Positions 33,577 through 43,228 of a DNA stretch of 64,000 bases are shown piece by piece. Below the pieces are notes generated by a model. It saw only the letters and a list, made by a program, of their open reading frames with translations, did not search any database and was not told where the DNA came from. The DNA lies in assembly GCF_038452265.1 (NCBI RefSeq), contig NZ_CP151842.1:1984001-2048000 (forward strand), written 5' to 3'. Within the stretch, counting starts at the first letter, position 1, and every line of letters begins with the position of its first letter. A program made the translations under genes and the position numbers. The stretch comes from Vibrio diazotrophicus. Its GTDB lineage: Bacteria > Pseudomonadota > Gammaproteobacteria > Enterobacterales > Vibrionaceae.

Positions 33577-35940
33577 ATGACACACTATATTGACTCCGGC
33601 AAACGCTTCTTACTAGATGACCCAACTCTAGTACCCAACAGCGCGGGATATTTATGGAATAAGAAGATGATGATTCATGTGAATTGTCAAGGTTACGCTG
33701 TAGCTCAATATATGAATCCTGAGCCTAAAAAATACGCTCACAACCCGAATATGGCTGCCACCAGTTTTATGCAGCCAGAGCAACCGTACTTCGCTCACCA
33801 TCCAGGTCGCTTTTTCTATCTGAGAGATGATGAAAGTGGTGAAATGTTCTCAGCGCCTTTTGCACCAATGAAGAAAGAATTGGACAGCTATCAGTTCCTA
33901 CCCGGTCTCAATGATATTAAATGGCATATCAAGCACTTGGGTATCGAAATGGAAATGACGCTGACCCTTAGCGCCGATTTTGTTGCTGAGCTTTGGAAGG
34001 TCAAGGTTGTGAATCGTGACAGTAAGACGAGAAAAATTTCTCTCGTCCCCTACTTTCCGGTCGGCTACATGTCTTGGATGAACATGGCGGCTCACTATGA
34101 TGAGACGCTGAATTCAATTGTTTGTACCTCCATCACGCCATATCAAAAGCTTGAAGACTACGAAAAGAACAAACATCTTAAAGACATCACATACTTTGCC
34201 TGTGATGTGCGCCCGACTCATTTTGAAACCAGCATTCCTCGTTTCGAAGGACAAGGTGGTTTACATAATCCAACCGCCCTTCAACAAGGTAGTTCATTAA
34301 GCGATCAGGCAAACTACTATGAAATGCCTGCGTGCATTATGCAGTTTTCATTAGACCTGCAATCTGAAGAAGAACAAGAGTTTAACTTTGTATTCGGCCC
34401 AGCATTGAATAAAGCGGAGATCAGCCACACCCTAGAACAAACTCTGGGTGCGAATAAGAACCAGACTGTGGCTGGCTACAAGAGTTATATTGAGTCAGGT
34501 AAAGGGGGGTTACAGGTATCAACACCGGACAAAATCTTTGATCAGTTCGTTAATAACTGGCTGCCTCGTCAAGTGTTCTACCACGGGGATACGCATCGAT
34601 TAACCACTGACCCACAAACACGTAACTATTTGCAAGATGGCATGGGCATGGCTTATGTCAACAGCCAAGAGACTAAGCAGGTTATTCTCACCTCTCTGTC
34701 ACAGCAGAAACGCGACGGCGAAATGCCTGACGGTATTCTGTTAACACCAGAAGCCGAATTAAAATATATCAACCAGATCCCTCATACTGACCACTCAGTC
34801 TGGTTAACACTCATTCTTGAAGCCTATTTGAATGAAACCAATGATTGGGCGCTGTTGGATGAACCTGTCCCTTGGGCGGATTCTGATGAGAAGAGCAGCG
34901 TATTGGAGCACATGAACCTTGCCATGGAATATATGTGTCACGCCCGTGATGAACGCGGCTTGCCTTATATTGCGCAGGGAGATTGGTGTGACCCAATGAA
35001 CATGGTGGGTTACAAAGGCAAAGGAGTTTCAGGCTGGTTAACCCAAGCATTAAGTTTTGCTCTGCAATCTTGGATTCGCCAATCACGCGGTGTTAATCAC
35101 AGCGAGAAAATCGAGCAATTCCAGCAAACCGTCGATGAGCTAGCAGTTATTGCCGACGAGTATTTATGGCAAGGCGACTGGTATGCTCGTGGTATCACTG
35201 ACGATGGTGTGACCTTTGGTGTTCCACAGGACAAAGAAGGACGTATCTTCTTAAATACGCAAAGTTGGGCTTTCCTAGCCAACATGCCTAATGAACAGCA
35301 AACTGCACGAATGCTCAAAGCCGTCGATGAGCAGTTGGATACGCCTTATGGTGTGATGCTATGCGCACCTGCGTTTACGGCTATGCGAGAGGATGTTGGC
35401 CGTGTGACCCAAAAATGGCCTGGTTCCGGCGAAAATGGTTCTGTGTATAACCATGCCGCGGCTTTTTATGCTGCGAGTATGTACAACATTAAGCAGTCCG
35501 ACAGAGCCTTTAAAACTCTGAGAAAGATGTTAGCCGATCCAGAAAATGAGTCATTTACTCAACGAGGTCAGCTACCTGTATACATTCCAAACTACTATCG
35601 CGGCGCATACTACCAATTCCCTGAAACCGCAGGACGCTCAAGCAACCTGTTTAATACGGGTACTGGCGCTTGGTACTACCGCTTAGTGATTGAAGAGTTA
35701 TTTGGCTTGAAAGGCTGCCAACAAGGTCTTGTGATTGCACCGCAATTACCTTCTGACTGGAAACATGCTCATGTATTGCGTCAGTTCCGTGGTGCCACAT
35801 TCGATGTTGAATACCAAACAGTAAACAGTGAGAGTGAAGCAGGCATTTTTGTAGACGGCAACCGGCTGTCTTCGAACGTGATTGAAAATATTGCTGCGGG
35901 CAAAACTTACGAGGTCATTGTTCGCATTTTCCATCGCTAA
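33577..35940 (+). CDS. GH94 glycoside phosphorylase, probable cellobionic acid phosphorylase
   Basis: A 787-residue cytoplasmic enzyme of glycoside hydrolase family 94, which cleaves beta-glucosides with phosphate to give alpha-glucose-1-phosphate. The N-terminal beta-sandwich is about 1-290. The (alpha/alpha)6 barrel contains GDWCDPMN (469-472 is DWCD), the usual place of the general-acid aspartate, and later QSWAFLANM and PGSGENGSVYNHAAAFY. The N-terminus (NSAGYLWNKKMMIHVNCQGYA) and the length fit cellobionic acid phosphorylases, which yield glucose-1-phosphate plus gluconate. The gluconokinase gene just downstream supports this. Cellobiose or another disaccharide remains possible. AGAGGG precedes the ATG. 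Confidence 0.8.
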   Translation: MTHYIDSGKRFLLDDPTLVPNSAGYLWNKKMMIHVNCQGYAVAQYMNPEPKKYAHNPNMAATSFMQPEQPYFAHHPGRFFYLRDDESGEMFSAPFAPMKKELDSYQFLPGLNDIKWHIKHLGIEMEMTLTLSADFVAELWKVKVVNRDSKTRKISLVPYFPVGYMSWMNMAAHYDETLNSIVCTSITPYQKLEDYEKNKHLKDITYFACDVRPTHFETSIPRFEGQGGLHNPTALQQGSSLSDQANYYEMPACIMQFSLDLQSEEEQEFNFVFGPALNKAEISHTLEQTLGANKNQTVAGYKSYIESGKGGLQVSTPDKIFDQFVNNWLPRQVFYHGDTHRLTTDPQTRNYLQDGMGMAYVNSQETKQVILTSLSQQKRDGEMPDGILLTPEAELKYINQIPHTDHSVWLTLILEAYLNETNDWALLDEPVPWADSDEKSSVLEHMNLAMEYMCHARDERGLPYIAQGDWCDPMNMVGYKGKGVSGWLTQALSFALQSWIRQSRGVNHSEKIEQFQQTVDELAVIADEYLWQGDWYARGITDDGVTFGVPQDKEGRIFLNTQSWAFLANMPNEQQTARMLKAVDEQLDTPYGVMLCAPAFTAMREDVGRVTQKWPGSGENGSVYNHAAAFYAASMYNIKQSDRAFKTLRKMLADPENESFTQRGQLPVYIPNYYRGAYYQFPETAGRSSNLFNTGTGAWYYRLVIEELFGLKGCQQGLVIAPQLPSDWKHAHVLRQFRGATFDVEYQTVNSESEAGIFVDGNRLSSNVIENIAAGKTYEVIVRIFHR

Positions 35941-35962
35941 CAATCCAACCTAAGAACTACCC

Positions 35963-35993
35963 CATAGGTCAGAAGTAATCACTCTGACCTATG
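35963..35993. repeat. Perfect 11-bp hairpin between GH94 gene and gluconokinase
   Basis: Arms CATAGGTCAGA and TCTGACCTATG enclose a 9-nt loop, 23 bp after the GH94 stop. No T-run follows, so it is probably a 3'-end protecting or processing hairpin that leaves the kinase gene co-transcribed at a lower level. Confidence 0.65.
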
Positions 35994-36049
35994 TTCAAGC
36001 CTCGTCAATCAAGCCTCTAACAAAAACTAAAAACAATTTAAGTCAAACT

Positions 36050-36583
36050 ATGAGTGATAAAAAAAACCAACATTCTGCGGTGTTCATCATCATGGGCGTA
36101 TGCTGCACGGGTAAATCAACCGTAGGTGAGCACTTCGCAAAAGCCATTAACGGTAAGTTTATTGATGGTGACGATCTGCATCCTAAAGCCAATGTAATTA
36201 AGATGTCTCAAGGTCAGGCACTGAATGATGATGACCGAGCCCCTTGGCTTGAACGAGTCCGTGATTCTGTTTTTAGTATCGAAAAGAAAAACGAAATCGG
36301 CGTAATAGTGTGCTCGGCACTAAAGCAGACTTATCGCGACAAAATACGCGAAGATAACAACAATGTGGTGTTCTTGCATCTTCATGCCGACAAAGAAATC
36401 ATCGCACAACGAATGCAAAACCGTGAAGGCCACTTTATGCCTCTGTCACTGCTCGACAGCCAATTCGCTACTCTTGAAATGCCTTCATTACAAGAACCAA
36501 ATACTCATCAAATTGATATCACGGGTTCCATTTCTGACGTCGTTAATCAGTGTGTTTCCGTTAGTAAGGCTTATTTAAGTTAA
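36050..36583 (+). CDS. gntK: Gluconokinase
   Basis: Phosphorylates gluconate to 6-phosphogluconate for the Entner-Doudoroff or pentose phosphate pathway. The 177-residue protein has the P-loop GVCCTGKST (16-24), FIDGDDLHPKANVIKMSQGQALNDDDRAPWL, the classic gluconokinase substrate region, and CSALKQTYRD. The P-loop has CC where family members usually have SG. Placed after the GH94 phosphorylase, it would use the gluconate that cellobionate phosphorolysis releases. Ribosome-binding site is weak. Confidence 0.93.
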   Translation: MSDKKNQHSAVFIIMGVCCTGKSTVGEHFAKAINGKFIDGDDLHPKANVIKMSQGQALNDDDRAPWLERVRDSVFSIEKKNEIGVIVCSALKQTYRDKIREDNNNVVFLHLHADKEIIAQRMQNREGHFMPLSLLDSQFATLEMPSLQEPNTHQIDITGSISDVVNQCVSVSKAYLS

Positions 36584-36637
36584 CAAATACAACTGCGTTT
36601 GGGGTTTAGTACCTGTAAACCTTGCGTGATTAGAAAC

Positions 36638-36668
36638 AAAAACGCCTTCTTTCAAGAAGGCGTTTTTT
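36638..36668. terminator. Bidirectional terminator between gntK and mukB
   Basis: A stem of about 11 bp (AACGCCTTCTT with AAGAAGGCGTT) is followed by TTTTT on the plus strand and by T-rich sequence on the minus strand. Confidence 0.88.
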
Positions 36669-36683
36669 ATTAGGTTTTCGTTA

Positions 36684-39600
36684 TTAACCGAGTTCTTCTG
36701 CTAATAACTGCTCATCAGATTTCGGCTTTTCAGTTTGTCCGAAGCCTCTTAAGCCAACCACGTGCACGTGCTCATGATCTTTGAACACCTTACGCACCAG
36801 TTTATAGGTTGTCCCCTTCTCTGGGCTGATGTTTTCAGGAGCCGCAATCAGAAGCTGCATATCTAGGCGGTCACATAACTCGAACAGGGTTGCAATTGAC
36901 TTAGAGTCAAGACGCGCAGCCTCATCCAAGAACAACAGACGACATGGAACGATGTCTTTACTACGCAGACGGCGAGACTCTTCTTCCCAGCTTTGAACCA
37001 CCATCAACAGAATTGACTGACCAGTACCAATCGCCTCACCAGTAGACAGTGCGCCAGATTCTGCTTGTAACCAACCATCTGAACCACGGCTTACCTCAAC
37101 ACTCAGTTCTAAGTAGTTACGGTAATCCAGCATCTCTTCGCCCAGTACCTGAGCAGAGCGCTGCCCCATATCGATATGTGGGTTCACACGTTGGAATAGC
37201 TTCGCCATCGCTTCTGAGAAGGTGTAGCGAGAGCTTTCAAACAGATCTCTATGCTGCTCATGATTGTCTGACAGCCCTGTTAATAGGATTTCATGACTTT
37301 CGCGAACTTTAACATTCAGACGAACGCCTTTCACCTGACCAAAGGCAATGTTTGACAAGCCTTGGTTCAGCATGCGGATTCGGTTTTGTTCACGCTGAAT
37401 GGTTTTGCGAATAATGCTCGCCACCGATTCAGAGCTGATAGCCAAACGGTTCTCACGCTGAGTCAGCTCTTCGGTTAGACGTGCCAGCTCCACTTCCATC
37501 TCTTCGATAGCTTCAACTGGATCGTCAGTACGAATGATGTCTTGACGAATACGTTCGCGAAGGTGCTGATAAACAGCAATGTAGAACAATACTTTACGTT
37601 CAGGGCGAGCATTGTCTTCCGACTGACGTAGCGCATCACGCAGATCTTCATTGTTTGCTACAGCCAGACGCAGAGCACCCAATGATTTATCTGACATAGA
37701 ACGCAGTTCATCCGCAGACAGGTACGCAAGTTCACGTTTGTGCAGACGACGCTCTACATCGTTTTCGCGCGCTAAACGCAGTACAGAACACCAACCCGCT
37801 TTCGCGTTGACGACAAACGTACGTAAGTCACGGTAGTCTTTCTCAACTTTCTTAAGACGCTTGACCAGCGCTTTCATCTCAAGGTCAGTTGAAGTGATAG
37901 TACGTTCGTATTCACTCTTACGAGCTCGAGAAGTGTGCAGACGTTCATACAGTTCATCACGACGACGTTGCGCGCGCTCTAGCGCACCTTCATCAGCATG
38001 AACACCGAACTCTTGTAGTTCTTGCTTAAACTCTTGAACCGTTTCTAGTTTTGCCTGATGCGAGCTCTTCAGCGATGCCAATACCTGATTGTATTGACCA
38101 ATTTGTGCTTGAGACTGTTTCAGTTCTTCACGAGTACGATTACGAGTACTTTCCGCTTGCACTAGCTTCGCTTTCAACTGCTCACTTAATTCACTGCTTT
38201 GACTCAACATATCCACTGAGTCTGAATAAGCGAAGTGATGACGACGTTCAACCAAATCAGATAACGCGAAGATCTGCGCTTTCAATTGTTGAAGTTGTGC
38301 ATCCGCTTGCTGATATTGCTCTTCCAGTGCGTCGAATTGCTCTGGGTCTGCGTCTAGCGCGTTGACCACTTTCTCTAGCTCAGAGATAGTTTTTCCATGA
38401 GCCGAAATAAAGCTTTTCGATTCACTCAATTGAGCAATCTTTTGTGCGATTTCTTCTACTCGTTCCGCTAGAGAATCGTCTTCAATCAGCAACATATTCG
38501 GTGCAATTTTATCTAGGGCAGAAATCGCTTGTTTGCTGAGCTGCACTTGACTGCGTTGTTGTTGATCTTGACTGTCTAACTCAGCCAGAGTTCGAGCGAT
38601 TTGGTTACGTTTATCACGCGCAACTTGAATTGCTTGCTCTGGGTCTGCATCAAACGCGACGTGCAGATGCTTGGCGACAAACTCATTGAAGCTGGTGTAT
38701 AGACGTTGCAGCTTTTGCGAGTCAAAAGCAGCTTTCGCGTGTTGTTCCACCACATCTTCACGTTCAGAACGTAATAGTTCCAAACGTTGTTCACGTGCTG
38801 CGCGGCCAAACAGAGGAATAGCTGGCAGACGTGAATAACGAATCTGACGATCATTGAACTGAACACAAACCGCGCCATCCAGTTCTTCAGCATTAAATGA
38901 ACTGTCGTCGAACGCGTCTACATCACCTTCAATCAGGTAGAGATCTTCAGGACAATCATCCAGTTCAATGAGCTTTTCTTTGATACCTGTGAGGTCAGAA
39001 ACCACAATCGCGTGACGTGCTGGACCATACATCGCACTGAAATATGGTGCATCTTCAATAGTGATATCGTCATAAATTTCTGACAGCAACACACCGCCAA
39101 GCGTATCGGCTAAGCCTTTCAAGCGAGGATCGTTCGAACCACTTGGAGACGCTAAACGTTCAATTTCTTGCTCTAGAACATCACGACGCTCAGCAAGCTT
39201 ATCTTTCGCGTTGGATTGGACTTTCTCTTGCTCCAATACCTGCTGCATTTCTGCCATAACAGATTGGCTGTTAGCCAGCTCTGCACCGCTTTGCTCACGC
39301 AGAATTTCTAGTGCATCGTTGGCTTTAATCCAAGCAGGAGCGATAGCTTCAAGCTGAGTGATTTTCTGCACTTGGTCTTGCTCTAGACGACGCTGTTCAC
39401 TGCGTTTTTCACGCAGTTCTTCTTGTGTCGATTCTAAGTTTTCCAATACTGCTTGATGGCGTTCTAGCTCTTGCTCAACCGCCATTTCATCACTCAAAGT
39501 GACGTTGTGTTGTTTTTGGTAGTCATCAGCAAGTTTACGAACAGCGGTTTGTTGCTCTAAGCGACGTTCTAAATCTCGTTGCTGCGCATACCATTGTTGT

Positions 39601-41144
39601 TCGTTTTGCGTCACTTGTTGTGCTTCATTCGCACGACGAATCAGTGTTCTTGCTTCTTGAGCTGCATCTTGGCGTTCAACATTGCCCAACACGCGCTTCA
39701 CTAAGCTAAACGCATTCTCAAACTGAGATGCTGCCGCAGACGACATATCGAGTTTGTGTTTCAGAGACAGTAACTCTGAAGTGCGCTCTTCCTGCTGCTG
39801 CTTAAGCTCTGCCACTTTCGCTACGGCGTTTTCAGCAGTGATGGCTTCATCACCCAGTAGCTGCTGCGCTTTATCTAGCGCTTGCAATGCTTGTTGGTAT
39901 TGCAGTGCACGGGTTTGCTGAACATCCAGTGCTTGTTGGTAATCGGCCAGTTGCGTCTTAAGGCTATCCACCTCTTCTTCCGCAACTGTGGCCTGCTCTT
40001 CGGCTTCTAATAAGCGCTCCTGAGCTTCTTCAACCACCATCATCTGTTCTTCAAGACGCATGTTCAGCTCTTCAAGATCATCCTGATAGCGTTCAATCTT
40101 CTCTTGCTGGCGCAATGCGTTTTGAACCAGTTGCAGATGGTCAGAAGCACCTTGATGGTCTTGCTCAAGTGCAGACTCTTGTTCTACCAACATTTCAAGT
40201 TCTTCATGCACTCGGTTAAGCAAACTGTTTTGCTCAATCAAGGTTTCACGAGAGCTCATTAACTCTTTGCGCAGTTCAAGCGTCTGACCGACTTTATTGC
40301 GACGATCGTTTGCGTGACGCATGTAGTCAGCTGCTACGTAGTTGGTTGATTCAGTAATCAGGTGTTTAAACAGATCGCGGTCGGCTTGGGTTGATTTGAT
40401 CGCTTCAAGCGTCATGCGGTTTTCACGCAGCGCCGATTCCATATCTTGGAACGCTTTCTTAACGCCGCCATTTTGCGGCAATAGGTAATCACGAAGCGAA
40501 CGAGTAATCGCACTTGAAATACCACCGTATAAAGACGCTTCAATTAAACGATAGAATTTAGAGCGGTCACCACTACTGCGCAGTTTCTTCGGCAGAACGC
40601 CAAACTCAAACATTTGCGCGTGGTAATCCACGGTAGAGCTAAACGCTTTGAAGTGTGCACCTTCAATCGCAGAGACTGCGGCTTTCACATCGTTGATTTG
40701 ACGTACGCGCGCATGCTTGTCTGAAACCGTTTCGATTAGGATATCAGTCGGTTTGATATGGCTTGGCAAGCCTTGAATAAGGAATGGTTTGATATCCACT
40801 TTCTTATCACGACCAGCGACTTGTTGCAGCTTCACGCCAAACAATAAGCGTTGTTTGCGAGAGTTCACCACATCAAGTGCTGCGTAACAAGCACCCGGTT
40901 GTAATTTACCGAACAGACCTTTGTCACGAGATGCTTGCGAGCTACCCGCTTCTGTCGTATTGCGGAAATGCAGTAAGCTTTGGTCAGGGATAAGCGCAGT
41001 GATAAACGCTGCCATAGTGGTCGATTTACCGGCACCGTTACCGCCAGATAGTGTCGTTACTAAGCCATCAATATCAAAAGTACGAGCAAAGAAGCCGTTC
41101 CAGTTGACCATGGTCAGCGATTGATACTTACCTCTTTCAATCAT
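36684..41144 (-). CDS. mukB: Chromosome partition protein MukB
   Basis: The SMC-like ATPase of the MukBEF condensin, which compacts and segregates the chromosome. At 1486 residues it equals E. coli MukB. An N-terminal head with Walker A SGGNGAGKST (33-42) is followed by long Gln/Glu-rich coiled coils, a central hinge (about 650-780) and the C-terminal head with signature LSTGEAIGTGQSIL and Walker B CRLLFLDEAARLD. Start overlaps the mukE stop by 4 bp (ATGA), giving translational coupling in the cmoM-mukF-mukE-mukB operon. Confidence 0.97.
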   Translation of the reverse strand: MIERGKYQSLTMVNWNGFFARTFDIDGLVTTLSGGNGAGKSTTMAAFITALIPDQSLLHFRNTTEAGSSQASRDKGLFGKLQPGACYAALDVVNSRKQRLLFGVKLQQVAGRDKKVDIKPFLIQGLPSHIKPTDILIETVSDKHARVRQINDVKAAVSAIEGAHFKAFSSTVDYHAQMFEFGVLPKKLRSSGDRSKFYRLIEASLYGGISSAITRSLRDYLLPQNGGVKKAFQDMESALRENRMTLEAIKSTQADRDLFKHLITESTNYVAADYMRHANDRRNKVGQTLELRKELMSSRETLIEQNSLLNRVHEELEMLVEQESALEQDHQGASDHLQLVQNALRQQEKIERYQDDLEELNMRLEEQMMVVEEAQERLLEAEEQATVAEEEVDSLKTQLADYQQALDVQQTRALQYQQALQALDKAQQLLGDEAITAENAVAKVAELKQQQEERTSELLSLKHKLDMSSAAASQFENAFSLVKRVLGNVERQDAAQEARTLIRRANEAQQVTQNEQQWYAQQRDLERRLEQQTAVRKLADDYQKQHNVTLSDEMAVEQELERHQAVLENLESTQEELREKRSEQRRLEQDQVQKITQLEAIAPAWIKANDALEILREQSGAELANSQSVMAEMQQVLEQEKVQSNAKDKLAERRDVLEQEIERLASPSGSNDPRLKGLADTLGGVLLSEIYDDITIEDAPYFSAMYGPARHAIVVSDLTGIKEKLIELDDCPEDLYLIEGDVDAFDDSSFNAEELDGAVCVQFNDRQIRYSRLPAIPLFGRAAREQRLELLRSEREDVVEQHAKAAFDSQKLQRLYTSFNEFVAKHLHVAFDADPEQAIQVARDKRNQIARTLAELDSQDQQQRSQVQLSKQAISALDKIAPNMLLIEDDSLAERVEEIAQKIAQLSESKSFISAHGKTISELEKVVNALDADPEQFDALEEQYQQADAQLQQLKAQIFALSDLVERRHHFAYSDSVDMLSQSSELSEQLKAKLVQAESTRNRTREELKQSQAQIGQYNQVLASLKSSHQAKLETVQEFKQELQEFGVHADEGALERAQRRRDELYERLHTSRARKSEYERTITSTDLEMKALVKRLKKVEKDYRDLRTFVVNAKAGWCSVLRLARENDVERRLHKRELAYLSADELRSMSDKSLGALRLAVANNEDLRDALRQSEDNARPERKVLFYIAVYQHLRERIRQDIIRTDDPVEAIEEMEVELARLTEELTQRENRLAISSESVASIIRKTIQREQNRIRMLNQGLSNIAFGQVKGVRLNVKVRESHEILLTGLSDNHEQHRDLFESSRYTFSEAMAKLFQRVNPHIDMGQRSAQVLGEEMLDYRNYLELSVEVSRGSDGWLQAESGALSTGEAIGTGQSILLMVVQSWEEESRRLRSKDIVPCRLLFLDEAARLDSKSIATLFELCDRLDMQLLIAAPENISPEKGTTYKLVRKVFKDHEHVHVVGLRGFGQTEKPKSDEQLLAEELG

Positions 41145-41899
41145 GCTTCACCTTCCAATTCTGTATCATCGACTTGCTCTTGATCTGTTAGGGAATCCTC
41201 GTCTAACAAGTCTTCCTCTAATGAACCTTCATCCAACAAACTATGTTGATTCGGTTCCTGATTATGCACAACAGCTTCACCATCGCGGATCAGGCGCAGC
41301 TGCGCTTCACGCATATCGTCACCTACTCGTACATCAGCACCGAAACGGAATACCGCTTCACTGATACTGAATTTTGAGGTTTCGCCGATATTGATAATCA
41401 TGCCGAGACGACGTAAACGACGAAGTGATGCTCGAACTTTTTCAAACAGTTTCTCTTTATCCAGATCAGAACCGTTGGCTCTGTTCGTCACTAACTTCAT
41501 GAGTTTTTTCTCATCGGTTAGCGCAAGCAGCTCTTCATACAGCTCTTGATTGGTAAAGATACCCTCATGAGCCAAACGCTCAGGGCTAAGATAAAGGAAA
41601 CAGAGCACTTTACCCACCAGCATGTCCAGCTCGGACAAAATACTGCGGTTGATAAGTGTTGTAGAACGCGGACGTAAGTAGAAGAAGCCTTCAGGGGCGC
41701 GTACCAGTTCGGTGTTGTAACGTTGGTAAAATTGCGCCAGTTCCGTTTCAAAATCCGATAGGAATGCGTGATTATCTAAATCGTCGCTGGAAACATGTCG
41801 ACCCGCACGCAAGGCACTGTCCAGTGCAGGGAAAAGCGGATTGCTGATCGCTTTCGCCAGATTCTCTGGCATGTATTCATTAATATCTGTCGATGACAT
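41141..41899 (-). CDS. mukE: Chromosome partition protein MukE
   Basis: The small winged-helix subunit that bridges MukF and MukB. The 252-residue product starts MSSTDINEYMPENLAKAI, matching the E. coli start, with AAAGG upstream. A frame continuing back to 42001 lies within mukF and was not used. It contains the conserved ANPLFPALDSALR-like and LDNHAFLSDFE segments and ends in an acidic tail (about 205-252) rich in Glu and Asp. It overlaps the end of mukF by 20 bp. Confidence 0.95.
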   Translation of the reverse strand: MSSTDINEYMPENLAKAISNPLFPALDSALRAGRHVSSDDLDNHAFLSDFETELAQFYQRYNTELVRAPEGFFYLRPRSTTLINRSILSELDMLVGKVLCFLYLSPERLAHEGIFTNQELYEELLALTDEKKLMKLVTNRANGSDLDKEKLFEKVRASLRRLRRLGMIINIGETSKFSISEAVFRFGADVRVGDDMREAQLRLIRDGEAVVHNQEPNQHSLLDEGSLEEDLLDEDSLTDQEQVDDTELEGEA

Positions 41900-43217
41900 T
41901 TGCTTGTACCTTTGCACCAAAATCGTTGATTGCTTGCCAGTCCGGCTGAATCGCTCGGTAGTCCGATTCGGAGTAACCGAGTCGAACGGCTTGATCAACA
42001 ACTATTCGTGCTAAATCAAAATGATGAGTTTTTGGATGAGTGGCGAGGTAATCGCGCAATACAGCACCCAAATCTATCGCTTGTCCTTGGTCTTTATGCA
42101 CTTGCAGCATTGCGCCAATTCTCTCAGCAAGTTCATCGTTTACTTGCTGGAATTCTTCGTACTCTACTTCGTCAGGAACGCTACCTGTCACTTCGTCATC
42201 GCGAAGCACTAGCGCTTCATCACGAAGATCCATCAAGCGCTCAGCATCGGCATAGGTTAAATACCAAGGTTGCTCAAAGTAGTCATTGAAGGATTGACGC
42301 AGACGTTGGCTAAACGCACGGTTTTGGTCCATATCAATAGCGGTACGAATGAACTTATGTACGTGGCGGTCATAACCAATCCACAAGTCAATCGCCTGCT
42401 GACCCCAACTCGTGATTCGGTCGAGTTTCATCTGCAAGCTGAATAAGGTCTCTTCAATAAACTCAAGTTCAGGATTGCCATACACAATCTCCTGAATATC
42501 TAAAATCTGAGTTTGAAGATCATCGCCAGCGGTTTGCAAGGTATCTTGCAGCTCGCGCAATGTTGAAGATGTTTCTGAAAGTAGCTCTTCACAGTTATTG
42601 ATGGCTTCACGCCAATCTTTATTCAGAAGCTCTGCGATTTGCTCTTTTACGGATTGCTGCTGCTCATCCATGACACGTTGATTTAAATCAATACGGTCAA
42701 AGATTTCACCCACAGAGTATTTCAGCACACCGAAAACGTTCTTTTTCCAGTGTCCAACTGAGCCACCTTGCTGTGCAGATTCGACAGCTTTTGCCATTTC
42801 GTCAGCCAACATAGAGAGTTGGATAGACAGCTTCAGCTTAGAGAACTCTCGGTGACGAACGTAGTAATCGGTTATGCCTATCGCTAGTGGCGACAGTCGA
42901 TATATGCTCGCCCCTTCATTGAGTTCGCTGGTAAAGCGACTGATAAGACGTTGTTTAACTAGCTCATTAATGGCGTTGTTAGCACGAAAAGCCGATGCTT
43001 CACCTGTATCTTCAAACATTCGAGTGACTATAGTGAATGCATCGTGCAACTCGCCTTCACCGAGTTCTTCATCAAACCTTTCGTTACTCAGCACTGCAAT
43101 TGCAATGAGAAATGCGAGTCGCTCAGTCGATAGATTTAATGAGAAATCATGCTGTTTTACCCAGCTAACCAATTCATCAATAGGTTGCTCAACAGCTTTC
43201 TGAGTTAACTCACCCAT
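41880..43217 (-). CDS. mukF: Chromosome partition protein MukF (kleisin)
   Basis: The kleisin subunit of MukBEF, 445 residues (E. coli 440). An N-terminal winged-helix dimerisation domain (about 1-115) leads to a helical middle region, a MukE-binding linker and a C-terminal winged helix that contacts the MukB head. It lies 11 bp after cmoM and overlaps mukE, as in other gammaproteobacteria. Confidence 0.96.
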   Translation of the reverse strand: MGELTQKAVEQPIDELVSWVKQHDFSLNLSTERLAFLIAIAVLSNERFDEELGEGELHDAFTIVTRMFEDTGEASAFRANNAINELVKQRLISRFTSELNEGASIYRLSPLAIGITDYYVRHREFSKLKLSIQLSMLADEMAKAVESAQQGGSVGHWKKNVFGVLKYSVGEIFDRIDLNQRVMDEQQQSVKEQIAELLNKDWREAINNCEELLSETSSTLRELQDTLQTAGDDLQTQILDIQEIVYGNPELEFIEETLFSLQMKLDRITSWGQQAIDLWIGYDRHVHKFIRTAIDMDQNRAFSQRLRQSFNDYFEQPWYLTYADAERLMDLRDEALVLRDDEVTGSVPDEVEYEEFQQVNDELAERIGAMLQVHKDQGQAIDLGAVLRDYLATHPKTHHFDLARIVVDQAVRLGYSESDYRAIQPDWQAINDFGAKVQANVIDRY

Positions 43218-43228
43218 TGTTATTCCTG

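Noticed and set aside
38576..38893. Open frames of about 60-105 codons overlapping mukB in other frames
   Set aside because: They are by-products of long coiled-coil coding sequence; no start signals or protein-like composition.
41900..42001. Extra 34 residues on MukE
   Set aside because: The extension is out-of-frame mukF coding sequence; MSSTD at 41899 matches the known MukE start and has a ribosome-binding site.
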